Below, piece by piece: positions 1-6,551 of a stretch of 14,214 bases of DNA. The stretch is from an uncultured Angelakisella sp. (lineage in GTDB: Bacteria; Bacillota; Clostridia; Oscillospirales; Ruminococcaceae), in contig CANOCD010000006.1 in assembly GCA_947564495.1 (NCBI GenBank), positions 1-14,214 on the forward strand, given 5' to 3'. Made by a program: the position numbers and the translations under genes. The notes under the pieces were generated by a model. That model did not search any database. It was not told where the DNA came from and was given only the letters and a program-made list of their open reading frames with translations. The first letter of the stretch is position 1, and every line of letters starts with the position of its first letter.

Positions 1-51
1 CAGTACGCACAGCAAAACCCGCAGCGCGTGGAGCAGCCTCGTTTTCCACAT
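1..51 (-). CDS. 5' end of a leftward gene, signal-peptide-like N-terminus (partial)
   Basis: An ATG at 51-49 on the minus strand opens 17 codons that reach the window edge (MWKTRLLHALRVLLCVL). A perfect AGGAGG lies at 65-60, eight bases upstream, and a consensus promoter lies about 100 bases further up, so I regard this as a real gene start. Positive residues (K3, R5, H8, R11) followed by a hydrophobic run (VLLCVL) look like the n- and h-regions of a signal peptide or a membrane anchor; the Cys is too early to call a lipobox. The function cannot be read from this fragment. It lies downstream of, and in the same direction as, the recombinase gene but has its own promoter. Confidence 0.7.
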   Translation of the reverse strand, partial: MWKTRLLHALRVLLCVL

Positions 52-62
52 CCGCTTCACCT

Positions 63-85
63 CCTCTCGAATCAGATTCGCGAGG
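63..85 (-). promoter_or_regulatory. Dyad overlapping the ribosome site of the leftward edge gene
   Basis: CCTC-T-CGAATC-A-GATTCG-C-GAGG reads as a near-perfect inverted repeat with one mismatched pair around a single central base. One arm covers half of the AGGAGG at 65-60, and the dyad lies in the predicted 5' leader. It could be a repressor operator, an RNA hairpin that masks the ribosome site, or a recombinase binding site. The symmetry is directly visible; the role is inference. Confidence 0.5.
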
Positions 86-152
86 AAATGAGCCAACCGC
101 CTTATGTAACAATGCACCCTTCCGGCCTCGCCCCGCAGGGCTCGGCACGGCC

Positions 153-181
153 AGTATACCGCAACACCGGCGCCTTGTCAA
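153..181 (-). promoter_or_regulatory. Sigma-70/SigA-type promoter for the leftward edge gene
   Basis: On the minus strand TTGACA (181-176, perfect -35) is followed after exactly 17 bases by TATACT (158-153, 5 of 6 to the -10 consensus). Transcription should start near 146, giving a leader of about 95 bases before the ATG at 51. The promoter lies just past the recombinase stop codon, so the edge gene need not depend on recombinase transcription. Confidence 0.8.
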
Positions 182-202
182 TTTTTGTTGCAAACGGGCC
201 CC

Positions 203-1036
203 TTACAGCACCAGCCGCATCTTCTCCAGCTGCCGCCTGTGGGTCCGGCCGGACTCCATCGTATACACCCGCGTCGTGTCGATGCTGGCGTGCCCCAGGA
301 TGTCCGCCAGTCTGACAATGTCCTTCTCCAGACCGTAGTACGTCCGGGCGAAGAGGTGGCGGAGGTTGTGGGGAAAGACCTTCGACTCCGCCACCCGCGC
401 CTCCCGGCACAGCCGCTTCATATCGTGCCAGATATTGCTCCTGTCCAAGGGCCGTCCGTTCCGGGTGACAAACACCGGGCCGGCGGTAATTTTTTGCCCC
501 CTCGCGTACCTGAGCAGCACCGCCTGCAGCTTTCTCGGCAGGAAGACGGTGCGGATTTTGCCCTTGTTGGCCACCTCGGCCCGGCCGGCCCGCACCGCCT
601 CCAGGGTGAAAAAGCGCAGCTCCCCCACCCGGATGCCCGTGGCGCAGATGGTCTCCATCACCAGAAGGAGCCGTTCGCTGTCCCGGCGCTTCGCCGCCGC
701 CAGCAGACGGCGGTACTCCGCCTGGGTGAGCTCCCGGCTCTCGTCCCGGAAGATCCGCCGTTGGACCCGCAGGGCCCGCAGCCGGCACTCCGGCGCGCCC
801 GTGAGGTCAAACAGGGCGTTGAGGGCCGCCACGGCCCCGTTGACCCCGCCGGCGGCCCGCGTCCGGGCGAGCTCCTCCTTATAGCGCTGCGCCGCCTCCC
901 GGTCCAGCGGTCTCTCCCCCAGCCAGGCGGCGAAGCGCCGGGCCTCCCGGACGTATTTCTCCACGGTGGCCTCGCTGCGCTCCGCGGCGCGGAGCCGGGC
1001 GGCGAAGCCGCCCAGGACGTTTTCCGATAGAATCAT
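203..1036 (-). CDS. Tyrosine recombinase / phage-integrase family protein
   Basis: The protein has 277 residues, about the length of XerC/XerD-type recombinases, which cut and rejoin DNA through a 3'-phosphotyrosine link. Residues 1-80 resemble the SAM-like core-binding domain and about 100-277 the catalytic domain. The full catalytic set is visible: Arg136 (ATGIRVGEL), a beta-hairpin Lys at 158 or 160 (NKGKIRT), His223 and Arg226 (HNLRHLFAR), His249 (LGHASIDTT) and nucleophile Tyr258 (RVYTM). The ATG is preceded by AAGGGGGAG at 1050-1042. It is transcribed away from secA. No transposon ends, phage genes or att sites are visible nearby, so it may be a chromosomal site-specific recombinase or a relic integrase. 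XerC, XerD or an inversion recombinase are all possible; sequence alone does not tell. Confidence 0.92.
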   Translation of the reverse strand: MILSENVLGGFAARLRAAERSEATVEKYVREARRFAAWLGERPLDREAAQRYKEELARTRAAGGVNGAVAALNALFDLTGAPECRLRALRVQRRIFRDESRELTQAEYRRLLAAAKRRDSERLLLVMETICATGIRVGELRFFTLEAVRAGRAEVANKGKIRTVFLPRKLQAVLLRYARGQKITAGPVFVTRNGRPLDRSNIWHDMKRLCREARVAESKVFPHNLRHLFARTYYGLEKDIVRLADILGHASIDTTRVYTMESGRTHRRQLEKMRLVL

Positions 1037-1125
1037 GGTCTCTCCCCCTTATATCCGATGGTCCTTCTATCATGTCACAGAAAGGGGGAAAAGTTGTATC
1101 CCGGCGTGCATCCGCGATTTCTTTA

Positions 1126-1153
1126 TTGCAAAACCGGGAATGTGTGGTATACT
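1126..1153 (+). promoter_or_regulatory. Promoter of secA (extended -10)
   Basis: TTGCAA (1126-1131) is separated by 16 bases from TATACT (1148-1153). The -10 is preceded by TGTGG, which gives the extended TGn motif common in Gram-positive promoters. A start near 1160 would leave a leader of about 50 bases. The whole 1037-1208 gap is clearly AT-richer than its surroundings. It also faces the recombinase start; on the minus strand only weak promoter-like hexamers are seen. Confidence 0.7.
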
Positions 1154-1208
1154 ATATTCTGTATTTGTGTGTGCAATTTCACTCTCACGAAAGAGGAGCG
1201 TTTGAATA

Positions 1209-3944
1209 ATGGGTTTGATCACAAAACTGTTTGGTACCTACAGCGACCGGGAGCTGAAGCAGATTTACCCCATCGTGGACAAAATCGAGGCCCTGGAGCC
1301 GGAGTACCAGGCCCTCAGCGACGAGCAGCTCACCGCCAAAACCCCGGAGTTCAAGGCCCGGCTGGCCCAGGGGGAGACCCTGGATCAGCTGCTGCCCGAG
1401 GCCTTCGCCGCCGTGCGGGAGGCCTCCCGCCGGGTGCTGGGCCAGCGGCCCTTCCGGGTGCAGCTGGTGGGCGGCGTGGTGCTCCACCAGGGGCGCATCG
1501 CCGAGATGAAGACCGGCGAGGGCAAAACCCTGGTGGCCACCCTCCCCGCCTACCTCAACGCCCTGACGGGCAAGGGCGTCCACATCGTCACCGTCAACGA
1601 CTACCTGGCCAAGTACGGCAGCGAGTGGGTGGGTAAGGTTTTCCGCTTCATGGGCCTCACCGTGGGCCTCATCATCCACGGCCTGGACAAGGCCCAGCGC
1701 CAGGCCGCCTACGCCGCCGACGTCACCTACGGCACCAACAACGAGATGGGCTTCGACTACCTGCGGGACAACATGGCCCTCTACGGCGGGGAGCTGGTCC
1801 AGCGGGGCCACCACTTCGCCATCGTGGACGAGGTGGACTCCATCCTCATCGACGAGGCCCGGACCCCCCTCATCATCTCCGGCAAGGGGGATAAATCCAC
1901 CGAACTGTACCAGGTGGCCGACCGCTTTGCCCAGACCCTAAAGGCCATGCGGGTCAAGGAGGTGGACGCCAAGGAGGACCAGGACGACCTGGAGGCCGAC
2001 TACATCGTGGACGAGAAGGCCCGCACCGCCACCATCACCCCCCACGGGGCCAAAAAGGCGGAGGAATACTTCCATATCGAAAGCCTCAACGACCCGGAGA
2101 ACCTCACCCTGGCCCACCACATCAACCAGGCCATCAAGGCCCGTGGGGTGATGCAGAAGGACGTGGACTACGTGGTGAAGGACGGGGAAGTCATCATCGT
2201 GGACGAGTTCACAGGCCGCCTGATGATCGGCCGGCGGTACAACGAAGGGCTCCACCAGGCCATTGAGGCCAAGGAGGGGGTCCGGGTGGCCCACGAGAGC
2301 AAGACCCTGGCCACCATCACCTTCCAGAATTACTTTAGGATGTACACAAAGCTGGCCGGGATGACCGGCACCGCCCAGACCGAGGCGGACGAGTTCCGGG
2401 AAATTTACGGCCTGGACGTGGTGGAGATCCCCACCAACCGCCCCCTGGCCCGGCAGGACTACCCCGACGTGGTGTACAAGACCGAGCGGGGCAAGTTCTC
2501 GGCGGCCATCCAGCAGATCTTGGAGTGCCACGAGAAGGGCCAGCCCATCCTGGTGGGCACCGTCTCCATCGAGAAATCCGAAATCCTTTCTGCCCTGCTG
2601 AAAAAGCAGGGGGTGAAGCACGAGGTCCTCAACGCCAAGAACCACGAGAAAGAGGCGGAGATCGTGGCCCAGGCCGGGAAGTACGGGGCTGTGACCATCT
2701 CCACCAATATGGCGGGGCGCGGCACCGACATCATGCTGGGGGGCAACGCTGAATATCTGGCCAAGGCCCAGCTCCGCCGGGAGGGGATGACCGAGGAGCA
2801 GATCAGCGACGCCACCGCCTTCGGGGAGACCAGGGACGAGGAAATTTTGGCCGCCCGGCAGCGGTTCAAGGAGCTGATGGCCCAGTACAAGGCGGAGATC
2901 GCCCCCGAGGCGGAGAAGGTCCGGGAAGCAGGCGGGCTCTTCATCCTGGGGACGGAGCGCCACGAGTCCCGGCGGATCGACAACCAGCTCCGGGGCCGGG
3001 CGGGGCGTCAGGGGGACCCGGGGGAGACCCGGTTCATCATTTCCCTGGAGGACGACCTGATGCGGCTGTTCGGCGGGGAACGGGTCCAGTCCCTTATGGA
3101 TTCCATGGGGGTGGAGGAGGATATGCCCATCGAGAACAAGATCCTCTCCAATACCATCGAATCCAGCCAGCGGAAGATCGAGGGCCGGAACTTCCAGATC
3201 CGGAAGAACGTGCTGCAATACGACGACGTGATGAACCGCCAGCGGGAGATCATCTACGGCCAGCGGCGGACCGTGCTGGACGGGGAGGATGTCAGCGGGA
3301 GCATCCGTGCCATGGCGGACGAGCTGGTGGAGGAGACGGTGGACCGGTTCCTCCTGGACGAGGGCATCAAGGACGAGTGGAACCTGGACGGGCTGCGGGA
3401 CGCTTTCCTGGGGTGGGTGACTACCCGGGACGACCTGCGGTATGACACCGCCGGGCTGGAGGCGGTGACCAAGGACGAGATCAAGGAGATGCTGAAAAAC
3501 CGTGTCCACGAAAAGTACGAGGCCAAGGCCAAGGAACTGGGCCCCCAGCTGATGGGGGAGGTGGAGCGGATGATCCTGCTGCGGAACGTGGACCAGAAGT
3601 GGATGGACCACATCGACGATATGGAGGCGCTGAAGCAGGGGATCGGGCTGCGGGGCTTGGCCCAGCGTGACCCGGTGGTGGAGTACCGGATGGAGGGCTT
3701 CGAGATGTTCGACGCCATGATTGCTTCTATCCGGGAGGACACCATCAAGGGGCTTTTGACGGTGCGGGTGCGGACCGACGACGAGGTGAAGCGGGAGCAG
3801 GTGGCGAAGCCGCTGGTGGCCAAGACGGACGGGAGCGAGAAGCCCCAGCCGGTGCGGACCCAGGGGAAGAAGGTAGGCCGGAACGACCCGTGCCCCTGCG
3901 GGAGCGGGAAGAAGTATAAGAAGTGCTGCGGGCGGGGCGAATAG
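1209..3944 (+). CDS. secA: SecA preprotein translocase ATPase
   Basis: SecA is the cytosolic/peripheral ATPase that pushes preproteins through the SecYEG channel. The 911-residue protein carries Walker A MKTGEGKT at residues 100-107, the DEVD Walker B at 207-210 with the following [13 protein letters not shown], the second helicase half with [16 protein letters not shown], the arginine-finger region [13 protein letters not shown], and a C-terminal zinc tail [13 protein letters not shown] at 895-907 that binds SecB or ribosomes in other bacteria. It is longer than B. subtilis SecA (841) mainly because of an insertion of about 60 residues at roughly 512-572 in the second nucleotide-binding half, between the GTDIMLGG and [15 protein letters not shown] motifs. 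AGAGGAG lies 10 bases before the ATG. It has its own promoter and stands alone; prfB, a frequent Firmicutes neighbour, is not here. Confidence 0.99.
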   Translation: MGLITKLFGTYSDRELKQIYPIVDKIEALEPEYQALSDEQLTAKTPEFKARLAQGETLDQLLPEAFAAVREASRRVLGQRPFRVQLVGGVVLHQGRIAEMKTGEGKTLVATLPAYLNALTGKGVHIVTVNDYLAKYGSEWVGKVFRFMGLTVGLIIHGLDKAQRQAAYAADVTYGTNNEMGFDYLRDNMALYGGELVQRGHHFAIVDEVDSILIDEARTPLIISGKGDKSTELYQVADRFAQTLKAMRVKEVDAKEDQDDLEADYIVDEKARTATITPHGAKKAEEYFHIESLNDPENLTLAHHINQAIKARGVMQKDVDYVVKDGEVIIVDEFTGRLMIGRRYNEGLHQAIEAKEGVRVAHESKTLATITFQNYFRMYTKLAGMTGTAQTEADEFREIYGLDVVEIPTNRPLARQDYPDVVYKTERGKFSAAIQQILECHEKGQPILVGTVSIEKSEILSALLKKQGVKHEVLNAKNHEKEAEIVAQAGKYGAVTISTNMAGRGTDIMLGGNAEYLAKAQLRREGMTEEQISDATAFGETRDEEILAARQRFKELMAQYKAEIAPEAEKVREAGGLFILGTERHESRRIDNQLRGRAGRQGDPGETRFIISLEDDLMRLFGGERVQSLMDSMGVEEDMPIENKILSNTIESSQRKIEGRNFQIRKNVLQYDDVMNRQREIIYGQRRTVLDGEDVSGSIRAMADELVEETVDRFLLDEGIKDEWNLDGLRDAFLGWVTTRDDLRYDTAGLEAVTKDEIKEMLKNRVHEKYEAKAKELGPQLMGEVERMILLRNVDQKWMDHIDDMEALKQGIGLRGLAQRDPVVEYRMEGFEMFDAMIASIREDTIKGLLTVRVRTDDEVKREQVAKPLVAKTDGSEKPQPVRTQGKKVGRNDPCPCGSGKKYKKCCGRGE

Positions 3945-3973
3945 GCCCGAGCCAAGCACAAGCCCGCAATCGA

Positions 3974-4075
3974 GCCAGGCAAAGTTTAGGGCCGCCCTTT
4001 TCAAAGGGCGGTAGGTCCAGGGCGACGCCCTGGTCGCCCGTCGCAACGGGCGAAATACCCCAAAACGAGCCTGGC
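3974..4075. repeat. Cloverleaf-like palindromic element: closing stem plus three perfect hairpins
   Basis: GCCAGGC (3974-3980) is the reverse complement of GCCTGGC (4069-4075). Inside, GTTT (3984-3987) can pair with AAAC (4063-4066) and GGG (3989-3991) with CCC (4059-4061), extending the closing stem to 14 pairs with small internal loops. Three perfect hairpins follow: 3992-4011 (8 pairs, loop TTCA), 4017-4033 (arms CCAGGGCG/CGCCCTGG around one A), and 4034-4053 (8 pairs, loop CGCA), the last two directly abutting. The result is a four-way-junction shape of about 102 nt. It has no protein frame and no T-tract. It may be a dispersed REP-like element or a structured RNA; the sequence style feels familiar from gut Clostridia intergenic DNA, but I cannot verify that. 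Confidence 0.65.
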
Positions 4076-4226
4076 AAAACCGGACGCAAAAAAAACATGG
4101 CGCTTGGAACAAAGAGCCGGTTTTCCGCCTGCACCCGCTGAAAGCGAAGTGACAGCCAGCGGCCGGTAACGAGCCCGCCCGACACCCAGCCGCAGGAGCG
4201 TTTCCCGCGCCCCCCGCCGCCTGCCC

Positions 4227-4258
4227 TTCCGGACAGGGCCAACGGCCCGAATCCGGAA
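4227..4258. repeat. Intergenic hairpin upstream of the GNAT operon
   Basis: TTCCGGA (4227-4233) pairs with TCCGGAA (4252-4258). Inside, GGGCC (4236-4240) pairs with GGCCC (4244-4248) across an AAC loop, with a CA/GAA internal loop between the stems. No T-run follows on either strand, so it is not a canonical intrinsic terminator. It sits 43 bases before the GNAT start and could be leader structure or part of a repeat family. Confidence 0.5.
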
Positions 4259-4300
4259 CGCACGAGCCCAGCCCGCAAAACATCGACAGGAAGTGACCCC

Positions 4301-4783
4301 ATGCTCACCACCCCCCAAGCCACCCAAGAGGACAAGCCCCGCCTGTGGACCCTCCTGCAAAGCTACCTGGGGGAGCTGTCCGCCTGGTACGGCGATCAGC
4401 CGGACCGGACCGGGACCTACCCCTACCCCTGGCTGGACAGCTACTTCACCGACCCGGACCGGGCCGCCCTCTTTTTGCAGGAGGGCGGGGAGACGGCGGG
4501 CTTTGCCCTGGTGAACCGCTTTTCGGCCCTGGGGGAAAGCCCCGACCACGCCATGGCCGAGTTCTTTGTCCTGCCGGAGCGAAGGAGGAAGGGCCTGGGC
4601 CTGGCCTTCGCCCGGGAGATCTTCCGACGGTACCCGGGGAGCTGGGAGATCAAATACCACCGGGACAACCGCCCCGCCGGGGCCCTGTGGAGCCGGGCGG
4701 CGGAGCCCTTCCGGCCCAGGGTGACCGCCCTGGGGGAGGAGGTCGTCCTTTCATTCGTTGTTTCCAAGGAGGTCTTGCCATGA
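4301..4783 (+). CDS. GNAT-family N-acetyltransferase
   Basis: A 160-residue protein of the size of single-domain GNAT enzymes, which move an acetyl group from acetyl-CoA to an amine. The best marker is motif A at about residues 86-104: strand AEFFVLPERRR, then KGLG and a helix, matching the R/Q-x-x-G-x-G/A pyrophosphate-binding loop (R95 to G100). A later NRPAGALWSR segment fits motif B. The N-terminal part has an aromatic run (YPYPWLDSYF, 40-49). AGGAAG lies seven bases before the ATG. Its stop overlaps the rpe start as ATGA, so the two are translationally coupled. The substrate cannot be predicted; a small molecule, a ribosomal protein or an antibiotic are all open. Confidence 0.85.
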   Translation: MLTTPQATQEDKPRLWTLLQSYLGELSAWYGDQPDRTGTYPYPWLDSYFTDPDRAALFLQEGGETAGFALVNRFSALGESPDHAMAEFFVLPERRRKGLGLAFAREIFRRYPGSWEIKYHRDNRPAGALWSRAAEPFRPRVTALGEEVVLSFVVSKEVLP

Positions 4784-5451
4784 AGAAAATGCTCATCTCC
4801 CCCTCCCTCCTGGCGGCGGACTTCGCCCGGCTGGGGGAGGAACTGGAGGCCGTCCGGGCCGCCGGGGCGGATATGCTCCACCTGGACGTGATGGACGGGG
4901 TGTTCGTCCCTAACATCTCCCTGGGGATGCCGGTGATCGCCGCCCTGCGAAAGGCGAGCCCCCTCTTTTTCGACGTACATATCATGATCGTGGACCCGGC
5001 CCGGTACATCGATGCCTTGGCCAAGGCCGGGGCCGACGGCGTGACCTTCCACCTGGAGGCCGCCGACGACCCGGGGGCGGTGATCCGGGCCATCAAAGGC
5101 CAGGGGATGAAGGCCGGGCTCACCCTGAAACCCGGGACCCCGGTGGAACGGCTCCTGCCTTGGCTGCCGGAGCTGGACCTGGCCCTGGTGATGTCGGTGG
5201 AGCCGGGCTTCGGCGGCCAGTCCTTCATGCCGGAGATGATGGACAAGGTCTCCGCCATCCGCCGGGAGGCGGACCGGCTGGGGCTCTCGGACCTCCTCAT
5301 CCAGGTGGACGGCGGGGTGGGCCGAAAGACCGCCGCCGCCTGCGGGGCCGCCGGGGCCAACTGCCTGGTGGCGGGCTCCGCCATCTTCGGCAAAGAGGAC
5401 TACGCCGCCGAGACGGAGGCCATCCGGGCCGCCGCCCTGGCCGCCTGTTGA
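4780..5451 (+). CDS. rpe: Ribulose-phosphate 3-epimerase
   Basis: Interconverts ribulose 5-phosphate and xylulose 5-phosphate in the cytosolic pentose phosphate pathway. The 223 residues form a (beta/alpha)8 barrel and all catalytic residues are in register with the family: His34 and Asp36 (LHLDVMDG), His67 (DVHIMI) and Asp177 (QVDGGV), the metal ligands and acid/base pair, plus the phosphate-binding loop SVEPGFGGQSF (139-149) and VAGSAIFG near the end. AAGGAGG at 4766-4772 and the ATGA overlap with the GNAT gene fix the start. In many Firmicutes rpe sits next to rsgA and prkC; here it instead leads into an Rnf-like operon 32 bases downstream. No metabolic link is evident. Confidence 0.97.
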   Translation: MKKMLISPSLLAADFARLGEELEAVRAAGADMLHLDVMDGVFVPNISLGMPVIAALRKASPLFFDVHIMIVDPARYIDALAKAGADGVTFHLEAADDPGAVIRAIKGQGMKAGLTLKPGTPVERLLPWLPELDLALVMSVEPGFGGQSFMPEMMDKVSAIRREADRLGLSDLLIQVDGGVGRKTAAACGAAGANCLVAGSAIFGKEDYAAETEAIRAAALAAC

Positions 5452-5483
5452 AAACCACCCCTTCAAGGAAGGAGACCAAAAGC

Positions 5484-6551
5484 ATGAGTGAAAAAAGGAC
5501 CCGCAGTTGGCAGACGGGCGGGGGCATCCTGCTGGAACAGCACAAGGACCCCATCCTCTCCCAGGAGCTGGAGCAGTTCATCCCCGAGGGCCGGGTGCGG
5601 GTCATCCCGGAGCTGCGGCCCTGGGAGGACATCAGCGAGATCGGCCCGGAGGAGATCGTCCAGGTGGCCCGGCTGGCCCGGATCGTGGACGAGCGGGACG
5701 GGGTGCCCCTCTTCCGCAAGCTCCGCCGGTGTATGGGGCGGCGCCCCTCGGTCCTGGTGGACGCCTTGGACGAGGAGCCCTACATCTCCAGCCAGCTGGG
5801 ACCCATGATCCACCTGCAAAAGGAGTGCGCCGGGGGCCTGCTCCTGGCCTGCAAGGCGGTGGAGGCCGCCGACTCGGCCATCCTGGTCTACCGGGGCATC
5901 ACCGACCTGGAGGTGAAGATCCCCCGGGCGGTGGGAGGCGTGCCGGTGCAGCGGGTCTGGGGGAAGTACCCTTCGGAGCTGCTGTCGGCCCAGAGCCTGG
6001 TGGAGGAAAACGGCCACATCACCCTGTACATCGGGGCCTGCGCCCTCATCCACCTCTACCGGGCGGTGTACGGGGCCCGGATACAGACCACCGCCTTTCT
6101 GACGGTGGCGGGGAACTGCGTCAGCCGCCCCTGCAACATGGAGGTGGCCCTGGACACCACCGCCACCCAAATTTTGGACTTCTGCGGCCTGGAGGAACAG
6201 CCCACCCGTGTGGTGGTGGGGGGCTCCATCACCGGGGAGTCGGTGGCGGATACCGACGTGGTGCCGGTGAAGGCGGTGACCCGGGCCATCCTGGCCTTCC
6301 GGGAGGACGAGCGGGATAAAAAATACCAGTGCATCGGCTGCGACCGGTGCGTGGCGGCCTGCCCCATGAGCCTCAACCCCATGCTCCTTTACAAGAGCAT
6401 CGCCATGAACCTCCACGACCGGGTGGAAAAGCTGGACTACCAGATGTGTGTGGGCTGTATGTGCTGCAGCTACGTCTGCCCCGCCAAGCTGGACATCGCC
6501 GGGCGGATCGCCTGGTACCGGAAGAAGCAGAAGGAGGTGCGCCGGGCATGA
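5484..6551 (+). CDS. rnfC: Divergent, shortened RnfC-like iron-sulfur protein
   Basis: RnfC is the cytosolic NADH-oxidising subunit of the Rnf complex. This 355-residue homologue starts with a GGGI-type segment (12-15), keeps EEPYISS (98-103, where RnfC has ECEPY), a KYP motif (161-163), the TVAG-x-x-V-x-x-P-x-N segment (207-219) and GGSITG (246-251). It ends with two complete 4Fe-4S motifs, C283/C286/C289/C293 and C322/C325/C328/C332, with an extra Cys at 327. Missing are the roughly 90-residue barrel/hybrid-motif segment after the N-terminus and the glycine-rich GLGGAGFP loop; the aligned stretch reads RIVDERDGVPLFRKL (66-80). NADH and FMN binding is therefore doubtful. AAGGAAGGAG lies nine bases upstream of the ATG, and the stop overlaps rnfD as ATGA. 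Family assignment is firm from the C-terminal half and gene context; the electron donor is unknown. Confidence 0.88.
   Translation: MSEKRTRSWQTGGGILLEQHKDPILSQELEQFIPEGRVRVIPELRPWEDISEIGPEEIVQVARLARIVDERDGVPLFRKLRRCMGRRPSVLVDALDEEPYISSQLGPMIHLQKECAGGLLLACKAVEAADSAILVYRGITDLEVKIPRAVGGVPVQRVWGKYPSELLSAQSLVEENGHITLYIGACALIHLYRAVYGARIQTTAFLTVAGNCVSRPCNMEVALDTTATQILDFCGLEEQPTRVVVGGSITGESVADTDVVPVKAVTRAILAFREDERDKKYQCIGCDRCVAACPMSLNPMLLYKSIAMNLHDRVEKLDYQMCVGCMCCSYVCPAKLDIAGRIAWYRKKQKEVRRA

Larger units (their letters stand above)
3945..4300. other. 356-bp noncoding gap between secA and the GNAT gene
   Basis: No convincing gene is present; the open frames here lack ribosome sites and are shadows of neighbouring genes. 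The gap is full of palindromes: the cloverleaf-like element (3974-4075), an 8-bp inverted repeat AAAACCGG (4076-4083) with CCGGTTTT (4117-4124), and the hairpin at 4227-4258. CGAGCC occurs five times (3948, 3971, 4066, 4168 region, 4263). AGCCCGCAA occurs near both ends (3961-3969, 4270-4278). An A8 run lies at 4088-4095. I see neither a canonical secA terminator (no T-run after a hairpin on the plus strand) nor a clear promoter for the GNAT operon. AGGAAG at 4288-4293 is the GNAT ribosome site. Confidence 0.6.

Noticed and set aside
1037..1160. Minus-strand promoter for the recombinase
   Set aside because: Several weak hexamers exist (for example TTGCAC with TAGTAT overlapping the secA promoter), but none is good enough to call.
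3992..4053. Intrinsic terminator for secA
   Set aside because: The hairpins are strong, but none is followed by a T-run on the plus strand, and three in a row with a closing stem fit a repeat or RNA element better.
1938..4283. Very long minus-strand open frame (about 780 codons) opposite secA
   Set aside because: High GC and biased third positions of secA keep the opposite strand open. The translation is low-complexity, rich in His, Leu, Pro and Gly, with no motifs, and secA is unquestionable.
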